Origin: Pseudomonas sp. PDNC002 | Lineage (GTDB): Bacteria; Pseudomonadota; Gammaproteobacteria; Pseudomonadales; Pseudomonadaceae | DNA: 64,000 nt | Assembly: GCF_016919445.1 (NCBI RefSeq) | Contig: NZ_CP070356.1 | Location: 1,954,001-2,018,000 of the forward strand | Direction of reading: 5' to 3' | Shown: piece by piece, positions 27,867-36,739 of the stretch | Layout: each line of letters opens with the position of its first letter | Position numbering within the stretch: the stretch's first letter is position 1 | The notes under the pieces: model-generated | What the model was told of the DNA's origin: nothing | Seen by the model: only the letters and a program-made list of their open reading frames with translations | Database searches by the model: none | Translations under genes and position numbers: made by a program

Positions 27867-29012
27867 ATGACCGATTACAACGCCCTCGACGATGGCGAAT
27901 TCCGTCGGCTGGTGCGCGAGTGGGTCGCCGCCAACTACCCGCAACGCATCCGCAACCCGGCCCACCGCCTGGGCCGTGACGACACCTGGGAGTGGTACCA
28001 GGCGCTGTCGAAACAGGGCTGGCTGTGCCCCGGCTGGCCGGTGCAACACGGCGGCATGGGCCTCTCCGCCGGCAAGCAGCTGATCATGATCGAGGAGATG
28101 GAAAACTACGGCTGTGCGCGCCTGCCCGATAGCGGCATCACCATGCTCGGCCCGCTGCTGATCCGCTACGGCACCGACGCCCAGCGCGAGCGTTTCCTGC
28201 CGCGCATCCTCAGTGGCGAGGACATCTGGTGCCAGGGCTACAGCGAGCCCAATGCCGGCTCCGACCTCGCCAGCCTGCGCACCGAGGCGGTGCTGCGCGA
28301 CGGCGAATGGGTGATCAACGGCCAGAAGACCTGGACCACCATGGGCACCGAGGCCAACTGGATCTTCGTGCTGGCGCGCACCGAACGCAGCGCCAAGGCG
28401 CAGCAGGGCATCAGCTTCCTGCTGGTGCCGATGGACAGCCCCGGCGTCGAGGTGCGGCCGATCCTCAACCTCGAACTGCAGGGCGAATTCTGCGAGGTGT
28501 TCTTCAACGACGTGCGCGTGCCGGAGGAAAACCTCGTCGGTGCGGTCAACCACGGCTGGGGCATGGCCAAGGCACTGCTGGGCTTCGAGCGCATCTTCCT
28601 CGGTTCGCCCAAGCAGGCCACCTTCGCCCTCGAACGCCTGGTGCGCCTGGCCCGCCATCAGGGCCTGTGGGACGACCCGGTGTTCGCCCAGCGCTTCGCC
28701 GCGCTGAGCATGGACCTGGACTGCCACAAGGCGCTCTACGAGCGCTTCGCCGAACGCCTGCGGCGCGGCGAGGAACTGGGCCCGGACGTTTCCCTGCTGA
28801 AGATCCACCAGTCCGAGCTGTACCAGCGCATCAGCGAGCTGGGCCTGGAGATCGCCGGCCTCGACTCGGCGCTGTTGCATCCGTACGCCGACGATCCCGA
28901 ACTGCACCCGGCGGGCATTTTCATCCAGTCGCGGCCGACCACCATCTACGGCGGCACCAACGAGATCCAGCGCAACATCCTCGCCAAGGCCGTGCTCGGC
29001 CTGCCGAGCTGA
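27867..29012 (+). CDS. Acyl-CoA dehydrogenase, catalytic subunit candidate
   Basis: A 381-residue acyl-CoA dehydrogenase. Features in order are the helical N-domain, Y-S-E-P-N-A-G-S-D-L-A-S-L (FAD/substrate loop), W-T-T-M-G-T-E-A, a C-terminal helical domain and the ending T-I-Y-G-G-T-N-E-I-Q-R-N-I. The MCAD-type glutamate is Gly here (Y-G-G). A glutamate in G-F-E-R-I-F-L-G lines up with the isovaleryl-CoA-dehydrogenase base. It introduces the alpha,beta double bond in the CoA-activated substrate. It is separated from the short dehydrogenase only by the crotonase gene. Confidence 0.92.
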   Translation: MTDYNALDDGEFRRLVREWVAANYPQRIRNPAHRLGRDDTWEWYQALSKQGWLCPGWPVQHGGMGLSAGKQLIMIEEMENYGCARLPDSGITMLGPLLIRYGTDAQRERFLPRILSGEDIWCQGYSEPNAGSDLASLRTEAVLRDGEWVINGQKTWTTMGTEANWIFVLARTERSAKAQQGISFLLVPMDSPGVEVRPILNLELQGEFCEVFFNDVRVPEENLVGAVNHGWGMAKALLGFERIFLGSPKQATFALERLVRLARHQGLWDDPVFAQRFAALSMDLDCHKALYERFAERLRRGEELGPDVSLLKIHQSELYQRISELGLEIAGLDSALLHPYADDPELHPAGIFIQSRPTTIYGGTNEIQRNILAKAVLGLPS

Positions 29013-29060
29013 TCGTGCGCAGAACGAACCTCAAACACGAATTGAAGTAAGGAACGAGCA

Positions 29061-29978
29061 ATGACCCAACGACTCAACGAAGGCAAGGTAGCGATCGTCA
29101 CTGGCGCCGGTGGCGGCATCGGCCGCGAGATCGCCCTGGCCCTGGCCGACAGCGGCGCGCGGGTGCTGATCAACGATATCGGCGTGTCCCTGCAGGGCGA
29201 GGGCGGTTCGGCCTCGCCGGCCGAGGAAACCCTCGGGCTGATCCGCCAGCGCGGCGGCGACGGCGCCATCAACACCGACAGCGTGTCGGACTGGGACAGC
29301 GCGCGACGCATTGTCGCCAGCGCCATCGACGCCTTCGGCCGCGTCGACATCGTGGTGAACAACGCCGGCATCCTGCGCGACACCATCTTCCACAAGATGA
29401 GCGCCGAGGACTGGCTGTCGGTGATCAACGTGCACCTCAACGGCAGCTTCTTCGTCAGCCGTGCCGCTGCCGAGCACTTCCGCGCGCAGAACAGCGGCGC
29501 CTTCGTGCACATGACCAGCACCTCGGGGCTGATCGGCAACTTCGGCCAGGCCAACTACTCGGCGGCCAAGCTCGGCATCGTTGCGCTGAGCAAGTCCATC
29601 GCCCTCGACATGCAGCGCTACAACGTGCGCTCCAACTGCATCGCGCCCTTCGCCTGGAGCCGCATGACCGACTCCATTCCGGCCGAGACGCCGGAGCAGA
29701 AAGCGCGGGTGGAAAACCTGCAGCGCATGACCCCGGACAAGAACGCGCCGCTGGCCGTGTACCTCGCCTCCGATGCCGCCAGTGCGGTCAACGGCCAGGT
29801 GTTCGCCGCGCGCAACCACGAGATCTTCCTGATGAGCCAGAGCCGCCCGCTGCGCAGCGTGCACAGCGACAACGGCTGGACCCCGCAGAGCATCGCCGAG
29901 CACGGCATGCCGGCGCTGCGCGGCAGCTTCATGGACCTGGCGCGCAGCCCGGACGTGTTCTCCTGGGACCCGATCTGA
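29061..29978 (+). CDS. SDR-family (3R)-hydroxyacyl-CoA dehydrogenase-like protein
   Basis: A 305-residue short-chain dehydrogenase related to the dehydrogenase unit of peroxisomal multifunctional enzyme 2. Features are the nucleotide motif T-G-A-G-G-G-I-G (14-21), N-N-A-G (100-103), and catalytic Ser153/155, Tyr166 and Lys170 (Y-S-A-A-K). The long N-terminal loop N-D-I-G-V-S-L-Q-G-E-G-G and the C-terminal extension (about residues 240-305) are family traits. It would oxidise the MaoC product to the 3-oxoacyl-CoA, or act on another hydroxyl of the substrate. A GGAACGAGC ribosome-binding site precedes ATG. Confidence 0.9.
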   Translation: MTQRLNEGKVAIVTGAGGGIGREIALALADSGARVLINDIGVSLQGEGGSASPAEETLGLIRQRGGDGAINTDSVSDWDSARRIVASAIDAFGRVDIVVNNAGILRDTIFHKMSAEDWLSVINVHLNGSFFVSRAAAEHFRAQNSGAFVHMTSTSGLIGNFGQANYSAAKLGIVALSKSIALDMQRYNVRSNCIAPFAWSRMTDSIPAETPEQKARVENLQRMTPDKNAPLAVYLASDAASAVNGQVFAARNHEIFLMSQSRPLRSVHSDNGWTPQSIAEHGMPALRGSFMDLARSPDVFSWDPI

Positions 29979-30974
<996 letters not shown>

Positions 30975-31030
30975 TTTTCCATGTGGCGGCGTGGAGCAAG
31001 CGCTACTTCTGGAGACTTGTGCCCGGGCTC

Positions 31031-31150
31031 GCCCTCTCCCCCGCCCTCTCCCTGAAGGGAGAGGGAGCTACTCGTGCCGGCTGATGCCATCGTTTCAACC
31101 TGCACCGAACGGTCCCCTCTCCCTTCAGGGAGAGGGCTAGGGAGAGGGCC
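31031..31150 (+). repeat. Foldback intergenic element inside the catabolic operon
   Basis: Two CCCTCTCCC/GGGAGAGGG hairpins flank the conserved inner block GTGCCGGCTGATGCC...CACCGAACGGTCC. The outer left arm is altered (GCCCTCTCCCCCG). It lies 56 bases after the NMO stop and 70 bases before the porin start, so it may divide the operon transcript. Confidence 0.8.
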
Positions 31151-31220
31151 GGATCTCGCACAGAACTCACCAAGGAGCAGCGACGCCGCCTTAACCTCAC
31201 CTGACGAAGAGACAACAACA

Positions 31221-32471
31221 ATGAAAAATCTTCCCGTACGGGCGCTCGTGTCGAGCTTCGCCTGCCTGCCCCTGTTCGCCCACGCGGACTTCATCGCGGA
31301 CAGCAAGGCGAGCCTGGAACTGCGCAATTTCTACTTCAACCGCGACTATCGCCAGAGCGGTGCCGCCCAGTCGAAATCCGAGGAATGGGCACAGGGCTTC
31401 CTGCTGCGCTTCGAGTCCGGCTACACCGAGGGGACCGTCGGTGTGGGCGTCGATGCACTCGGCCTGCTGGGCATCAAGCTGGACTCCAGCCCCGATCGCA
31501 CCGGCTCCGGCCTGCTGCCGTACTCGGCCAGCGACAAGCGCGCCGCCGACGACTACAGCGACCTGGGCGTGACTGCCAAGCTGCGCGCCTCGAAAAGCAC
31601 CCTGAAGGTCGGCACGCTGCTACCGAAGCTGCCGGTGGTGCAATACAACGACACGCGCCTGCACCCGCAGACCTTCCAGGGCGGTCTGGCGGAGATCAAC
31701 GAAATCGACGGCCTCACCGCGCAGCTCGGCCAGCTGCGCCAGGTGAAGCAACGCGACTCGACTAACGACGAAGACCTGTCGATGACCCGTGGCAACAAGC
31801 GCAACATCGTGCTCGGCAGCCACACCACCAGCGACCGCTTCAACCTCGCCGGCGGCACCTATCGCTGGACCGACAACCTCAGCACCAGCTACCACTACGG
31901 CGGCCTGGAAAACTTCTACCGGCAGCACTACCTGAGCGTGGTCCATATGCTGCCCATCGCCGCGGGCCAATCGCTCAAGTCCGACCTCCGCTGGGCGCGC
32001 TCCACCGATGATGGCGGCAGTAATGTCGATAACAGCGCGCTCAACGCACTGTTCACCTACCGCATCGGCGGCAGCGGCTTCGGCGTGGGCTACCAGCGCA
32101 TGTCCGGCGACACCGGCTTTGCCTACCTCAGCGGCACCGACCCGTACCTGACCAACTTCGTGCAGATCGGCGACTTCGCCAACAAGGACGAACGCTCCTG
32201 GCAGGCGCGCTACGACTACGACTTCGCCGGCCTCGGCCTGCCCGGGCTGACCTTCATGACGCGCTACCTGCAGGGCGATCACATCGACCTGCTCAACGGC
32301 CAGGGGCGCGGCAAGGAATGGGAGCGCGATACCGACATCGGCTACGTGGTGCAGAACGGCCCGTTGAAGAACCTTGGCTTCAAGGTGCGCAACGGCTCCT
32401 TCCGTAGCGACTTCGGCAACGATATCGACGAAACGCGGGTGATCGTCAGCTACCAGATGCCGCTGTGGTGA
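31221..32471 (+). CDS. OprD-family outer-membrane porin
   Basis: A 416-residue OprD/Occ-type porin. The signal peptide ends at A-H-A-D (about residue 22). The mature N-terminus F-I-A-D-S-K-A-S-L-E-L-R-N-F-Y-F-N-R-D and the C-terminal strand ending in an aromatic residue (Y-Q-M-P-L-W) are typical. These channels admit specific small carboxylates or basic amino acids in Pseudomonas, which agrees with an acid substrate for the operon. The start at 31221 leads straight into the signal peptide; longer in-frame starts read into the repeat element. Confidence 0.93.
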   Translation: MKNLPVRALVSSFACLPLFAHADFIADSKASLELRNFYFNRDYRQSGAAQSKSEEWAQGFLLRFESGYTEGTVGVGVDALGLLGIKLDSSPDRTGSGLLPYSASDKRAADDYSDLGVTAKLRASKSTLKVGTLLPKLPVVQYNDTRLHPQTFQGGLAEINEIDGLTAQLGQLRQVKQRDSTNDEDLSMTRGNKRNIVLGSHTTSDRFNLAGGTYRWTDNLSTSYHYGGLENFYRQHYLSVVHMLPIAAGQSLKSDLRWARSTDDGGSNVDNSALNALFTYRIGGSGFGVGYQRMSGDTGFAYLSGTDPYLTNFVQIGDFANKDERSWQARYDYDFAGLGLPGLTFMTRYLQGDHIDLLNGQGRGKEWERDTDIGYVVQNGPLKNLGFKVRNGSFRSDFGNDIDETRVIVSYQMPLW

Positions 32472-32546
32472 GACGCGCCGTGTGCATTCCACCGGGGCGC
32501 CGATTACGCCGCGCTCCGTTCCTTTAACCTCCCCGGGAGCCCGACC

Positions 32547-33896
32547 ATGAACAACATCCATGCCCTCGCCGAATTCCTCGCCGGCCTGCGCTACGAAGAC
32601 TTGCCGCCAGCGGTGGTGGCTCGTACCGAAGAACTCTTCCTCGATTGGCTGGGCTCGGCGCTGGCCAGCCAGGATCGTCACCCCATTCCGCTATTCCAGC
32701 GCTACGCCCGGCGCATGGGGCCGGCGGACGGAGGCAGTCGCGTGCTGGTGGATGGCTCCGCCACCTCGGCCTACTTCGCCGCCCTGGTCAATGGCGCCAG
32801 CTCGCACCTGGTGGAGCAGGACGACCTGCACAACAGCTCGGTGCTGCACCCGGCCACGGTGGTCTTCCCGGCTGCGCTGGCCGCTGCCCAGGAGCTCGGC
32901 AAGTCCGGCCGCGAGCTGATCCTCGCCAGCGTCGCCGGCTACGAGGCGGGCATCCGCATCGGCGAGTTCCTCGGCCGCTCGCATTACCGCATCTTCCACA
33001 CCACCGCCACGGTCGGCACCCTGGCCGCCGCCGTGGCCGTGGGCAAGCTGCTCGGCCTGGACAGCCGGCAGTTCGTCCACTGCCTGGGCAGCGCCGGTAC
33101 CCAGGCGGCAGGGCTCTGGGAGTTCCTCCTCGATGCCGCCGACTCCAAACAGTTGCACACCGCCAAGGCCGCCGCCGATGGCCTGCTTGCCGCCTACCTG
33201 ACAGCCGACGGGCTGACGGGGGCGCAGAACATTCTCGAAGGTGATCAGGGCCTGGCTGCCGGCATGTCCAGCGATGCCGATCCGAGCCGTCTGGTGGATG
33301 GCCTGGGCACGCGCTGGGCACTCACCGAGACGTCCTTCAAGTTCCACGCCTCCTGCCGCCACACCCACCCGGCCGCCGATGCGCTGCTGGCGCTGATGCA
33401 GCGCGAGGGGCTGGGCCATGGCGATATCGCGAAGGTCACCACCCGCGTGCACCAGGGCGCCATCGATGTATTGGGGCGGGTGGTCGTGCCGCAGTCGGTG
33501 CACCAGGCGAAGTTCTCCATGGGCACGGTGCTGGGGCTGATCGCCGTGCATGGCAAGGCCGGTCTGGTGGAGTTCGAGGAATTCGCCATGAACGATCCGC
33601 ACGTGGCTGCCTTCCGCGACAAGGTCGAGATGCAGCTCGATGCCGAGGTCGACGGCGCCTATCCGCAACGCTGGCTGGGCCGCGTGGACGTGCTCACCAC
33701 CGATGGCCGCCGGTTGCACGGCGCCATCGACGAACCCAAGGGCGATCCGGGCAACGGCTTGAGCCGAGCTGAGCTGGAAGACAAGTTCCGCCGCCTGCTG
33801 GCCTTCGCCGGGCGGCGTGACGAAGCCGAAGCGGCCCGTCTGATCGCGGCGAGCTGGCAACTGCACGATCTGACTGAGCTGGGTGGCTTCGCCTGA
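32547..33896 (+). CDS. MmgE/PrpD-family protein
   Basis: A 449-residue protein of the MmgE/PrpD fold (2-methylcitrate dehydratase, cis-aconitate decarboxylase and iminodisuccinate epimerase relatives). The N-terminal all-helical domain contains L-F-L-D-W-L-G-S-A and S-S-H-L-V-E-Q-D-D-L-H-N-S-S-V-L-H-P, matching the H-x-x-D-x-D-D active-site region. The C-terminal domain starts around residue 270 (S-F-K-F-H-A-S-C-R-H-T-H). No prpB/prpC genes are nearby, so a methylcitrate role is unlikely; dehydration or isomerisation of the pathway acid is possible. It starts 75 bases after the porin. Confidence 0.9.
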   Translation: MNNIHALAEFLAGLRYEDLPPAVVARTEELFLDWLGSALASQDRHPIPLFQRYARRMGPADGGSRVLVDGSATSAYFAALVNGASSHLVEQDDLHNSSVLHPATVVFPAALAAAQELGKSGRELILASVAGYEAGIRIGEFLGRSHYRIFHTTATVGTLAAAVAVGKLLGLDSRQFVHCLGSAGTQAAGLWEFLLDAADSKQLHTAKAAADGLLAAYLTADGLTGAQNILEGDQGLAAGMSSDADPSRLVDGLGTRWALTETSFKFHASCRHTHPAADALLALMQREGLGHGDIAKVTTRVHQGAIDVLGRVVVPQSVHQAKFSMGTVLGLIAVHGKAGLVEFEEFAMNDPHVAAFRDKVEMQLDAEVDGAYPQRWLGRVDVLTTDGRRLHGAIDEPKGDPGNGLSRAELEDKFRRLLAFAGRRDEAEAARLIAASWQLHDLTELGGFA

Positions 33897-33977
33897 TTCG
33901 ACAAGGCGCAACGGTGGGGTGGCGGAAACCGCTCCACCCGTGGCTGGAATGTCCCTTTCGGGCAAAGTCTGAACCGT

Positions 33978-34004
33978 GATTCACTGATTTCCATGCAGTG
34001 AATC
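33978..34004. promoter_or_regulatory. TetR-type operator palindrome
   Basis: GATTCACTG (33978-33986) and CAGTGAATC (33996-34004) are perfect 9-bp inverted arms with a 9-base spacer, ending 12 bases before the tetR start. The size and position fit an autoregulatory TetR operator. Confidence 0.75.
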
Positions 34005-34016
34005 AGGATTCAGATC

Positions 34017-34685
34017 ATGGCGTACCGACAAACCCAGGCCCGGTTGCAGAAGGACAGCGCGCTGCGCGAGCGCATCCTGGCGCTGGCGCTCGGGCGGGTC
34101 GTCGATGGCGGTTTCGCCGCACTGACCATGCAGAGCCTGGCGGACGCCGCCGGTATCGCCACTGGCAGCCTCTATCGGCACTTCAGCGGCAAGGGTGAAT
34201 TGGCCGCCGAGGTCTTCGCCCGCGCCAGCCAGCACGAGGTCGACACGCTGGGCGCGCTGCTCAAGGATCCCGGCAATGCCGCGCAGCGCCTGGACCGTGG
34301 CTTGCGCCAGTTCGCCGCGCGCGCCTGGGGCAGCCGCCAACTGGCCTTCGCGCTGATCGCCGAACCGGTCGATCCGGAAGTGGACGAACAGCGCCTGATC
34401 TACCGCGAAGCCTATGCCGCGCTGTTCGTCACCCTGCTGGAGCAGGGCATCGCCGCCGGCGAATTCCATCCCCAGCCGGTGCAACTGACGGCCGCCTGCC
34501 TGGTCGGCGCGATCGCCGAGGCGTTGATCGGACCGCTCTCGCCGCCGGCCCGTGCAGCGCGGGATGCGGGTGATTCCACGATTTCCCTGGAGGACGTCAG
34601 CGACGCCCTCGTGAACTTCTGCCTGCGCGCCGTCGGTGCGCACACGCCTGTCCCGCCCACGCCTGCAAAGGAGGACCAGCCATGA
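34017..34685 (+). CDS. TetR-family transcriptional regulator
   Basis: A 222-residue regulator with an N-terminal TetR helix-turn-helix (about residues 22-66; T-M-Q-S-L-A-D-A-A-G-I-A-T-G-S-L-Y-R-H-F) and a ligand-binding C-domain. It overlaps aidB by 4 bases (ATGA), so it almost certainly controls its own operon with aidB through the palindrome at 33978-34004. From memory, a TetR gene also precedes the aidB homologue beside amn in P. aeruginosa, so this pair is probably backbone and not part of the island. Confidence 0.92.
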   Translation: MAYRQTQARLQKDSALRERILALALGRVVDGGFAALTMQSLADAAGIATGSLYRHFSGKGELAAEVFARASQHEVDTLGALLKDPGNAAQRLDRGLRQFAARAWGSRQLAFALIAEPVDPEVDEQRLIYREAYAALFVTLLEQGIAAGEFHPQPVQLTAACLVGAIAEALIGPLSPPARAARDAGDSTISLEDVSDALVNFCLRAVGAHTPVPPTPAKEDQP

Positions 34686-36331
34686 ACCTGCACCAGTACG
34701 CCGAAACCCACGAAGTGACCAACCAGGTGCCGCCGCTGGATGGCGCCAACCTCTATCGCATCGACCTGCCGCTGCAGGAGTGGGTGCGTCGCTTCGGCGG
34801 CGGATTCGCCGAGCAGAAGCTCGACGCCTATGGCGCGCTGGCCGGTGGTCCGCTGATGGCGGCGGGCTTCCTGGCCAACGAGAACAAACCGGTATTCAAG
34901 TCCCATGACCGCTACGGCCACCGCGTCGATCTCATCGAGTTCCACCCGGCCTACCACGAGCTGATGCGTGCCTCCATCGAGGCTGGTATCCCGTCCATGC
35001 CCTGGACCGATCCGCGCGCTGGCGCCCACGTCGCCCGCGCCGGCCTCAGCTACCTGCATAGCCAGGCCGAAGCCGGCACCGGTTGCCCGCTGACCATGAC
35101 CTTCGCCAGCGTGCCCGCCATCCGCCTGCAAGCGGACATCGCCGAGAAGTGGCTGCCGAAGATCCTTTCCACCGAGTACGACCCACGCAACCTGCCCATC
35201 GAGCAGAAGGCCGGCGCCACCATCGGCATGGCCATGACCGAGAAGCAGGGCGGCACCGACGTCCGCGCCAACACCACACGTGCTTATCCGGTGGGCATTC
35301 CCGGTCCGGGCCAGGCCTACGAGTTGGTCGGCCACAAGTGGTTCTGCTCGGCGCCGATGTGCGACGCCTTCCTCACCCTGGCCTACACCGACAAGGGCCT
35401 GACCTGCTTCCTGCTGCCGCGCCACCGCCCGGACGGCACTCGCAACGAGTTCTACATCCAGCGCCTGAAGAACAAGCTGGGCAACTGGTCCAACGCGTCC
35501 AGCGAAGTGGAATACCGTGGCGCGCTGGCCTGGATGGTCGGTGAGGAAGGACGCGGCGTGCCGACCATCATCGAAATGGTTGCCATGACCCGCTTCGACT
35601 GCATGATCGGCTCCAGCTCGCTGATGCGCCAGGCGCTGACCCAGGCCGCGCACCACTGCGCCTACCGCCAGGTCGGCGGCCGCGTGCTGGCCGAGCAACC
35701 GCTGATGCAGAACGTGCTGGCCGACCTCGCCCTGGAAAGCGAAGCCGCACTGGCCCTGACCATGCGCATGGGCCGCGCCCTGGACCACCTGCACGACGAC
35801 CAGGAAGACAAGTTCGCCCGCCTGGTGACCGCCGTGGGCAAATACTGGATCTGCAAGCGCGCCCCCGCGATGATCAACGAAGCCGCCGAATGCCTGGGCG
35901 GTGCTGGCTACGTCGAGGACACCATCCTCCCGCGCCTGTACCGCGAAGCGCCGGTCAACTCCACCTGGGAAGGCTCGGGCAACGTGCAGTGCCTGGACGT
36001 GCTGCGCGCCCTGTCCAAGGAGCCTGGCGTGCTCGACGCACTGTTCGCCGAACTCGGCGACGGCCACGGCGATGCGCGACTGGCCTCGTTTATCGGCAAC
36101 CTCAAGGCGTCCTTCGCCGACACCCAGGACATCCAGTACCGCGCCCGCCAACTCACCGAAAACGTCGCCGTCGCCCTGCAGGCCAAGCTGCTGCTGGAGG
36201 CGGGCAACTCGGTGGTTTCCGACGCCTTCATCGCCAGCCGCCTGGACGACGGCGGCCGCGTCTACGGCACCCTGCCGCGCGGAGTGGATGTGGAAGCGCT
36301 GGTGGCACGGGCGACGCCGCATCTGGCGTAA
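34682..36331 (+). CDS. aidB: AidB-type acyl-CoA dehydrogenase
   Basis: A 549-residue flavoprotein with the AidB layout: the N-terminal T-H-E-V-T-N-Q-V-P-P-L-D-G-A-N-L-Y, then M-T-E-K-Q-G-G-T-D-V-R-A-N-T-T, V-G-H-K-W-F-C-S-A-P, and V-N-S-T-W-E-G-S-G-N, where the glutamate of the dehydrogenase active site is kept. These run closely parallel to E. coli AidB, a protein of the adaptive response to alkylation that has isovaleryl-CoA dehydrogenase activity and binds DNA through a C-terminal domain. Whether this protein acts on DNA damage or on an acyl-CoA cannot be told from sequence. It is translationally coupled to tetR. Confidence 0.93.
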   Translation: MNLHQYAETHEVTNQVPPLDGANLYRIDLPLQEWVRRFGGGFAEQKLDAYGALAGGPLMAAGFLANENKPVFKSHDRYGHRVDLIEFHPAYHELMRASIEAGIPSMPWTDPRAGAHVARAGLSYLHSQAEAGTGCPLTMTFASVPAIRLQADIAEKWLPKILSTEYDPRNLPIEQKAGATIGMAMTEKQGGTDVRANTTRAYPVGIPGPGQAYELVGHKWFCSAPMCDAFLTLAYTDKGLTCFLLPRHRPDGTRNEFYIQRLKNKLGNWSNASSEVEYRGALAWMVGEEGRGVPTIIEMVAMTRFDCMIGSSSLMRQALTQAAHHCAYRQVGGRVLAEQPLMQNVLADLALESEAALALTMRMGRALDHLHDDQEDKFARLVTAVGKYWICKRAPAMINEAAECLGGAGYVEDTILPRLYREAPVNSTWEGSGNVQCLDVLRALSKEPGVLDALFAELGDGHGDARLASFIGNLKASFADTQDIQYRARQLTENVAVALQAKLLLEAGNSVVSDAFIASRLDDGGRVYGTLPRGVDVEALVARATPHLA

Positions 36332-36394
36332 GGAAATTTCGGTAGAAATTTTCGGGTTGAAAAAAGACCTATGGATCAATAGGTTGCTGGAAGA
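36332..36394 (+). promoter_or_regulatory. Probable CRISPR leader
   Basis: The 63 bases between the aidB stop and the first repeat are conspicuously AT-rich in a GC-rich region. The intact repeats adjoin it and the degenerate repeat is at the far end, so this is the expected leader side and the array should be transcribed rightwards. Confidence 0.6.
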
Positions 36395-36606
36395 GTGTTC
36401 CCCGCGTATGCGGGGATGAACCGTCGAGATCCCAGGGTTCCTCGACAGCGGTCGAGTGTTCCCCGCGTATGCGGGGATGAACCGCCGCTGGCGAAGGCGT
36501 GGTTGCTGTGTGAGAAGTGTTCCCCGCGTATGCGGGGATGAACCGGTCTACGACGCAGCCCAGTCCCTGGCCCACATGTGTTCCCCGCGCTTGCGGGGCT
36601 GAACCG
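36395..36606 (+). CRISPR. Type I-E CRISPR array, four repeats and three spacers, no cas genes in window
   Basis: Four 29-base repeats at 36395-36423, 36456-36484, 36517-36545 and 36578-36606 are separated by three spacers of exactly 32 bases (36424-36455, 36485-36516, 36546-36577). The repeat starts GTGTTCCCCGCG and ends GCGGGGATGAACCG, the I-E (E. coli/P. aeruginosa I-E) form with a CCCCGC/GCGGGG stem. The first three repeats are identical. The last differs at three positions (13, 14 and 22 of the repeat), as is usual at the leader-distal end. The spacers differ from each other, and I saw no match to them elsewhere in the window. Short peptides read through the repeats on the minus strand (IPAYAGN, SPHTRGT) are artefacts. 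Confidence 0.97.
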
Positions 36607-36739
36607 CACCCGCCACAACATATTTCTGTCATCAGGTTGATTTAACCCTCCCGCTCGTCCTGCCAGCACGAAATCTGTCATCCCCTTCCGCCACGGAAGC
36701 AGGCAAGATGGAGCTGATCGTTCAGACAGGATGCCCACC

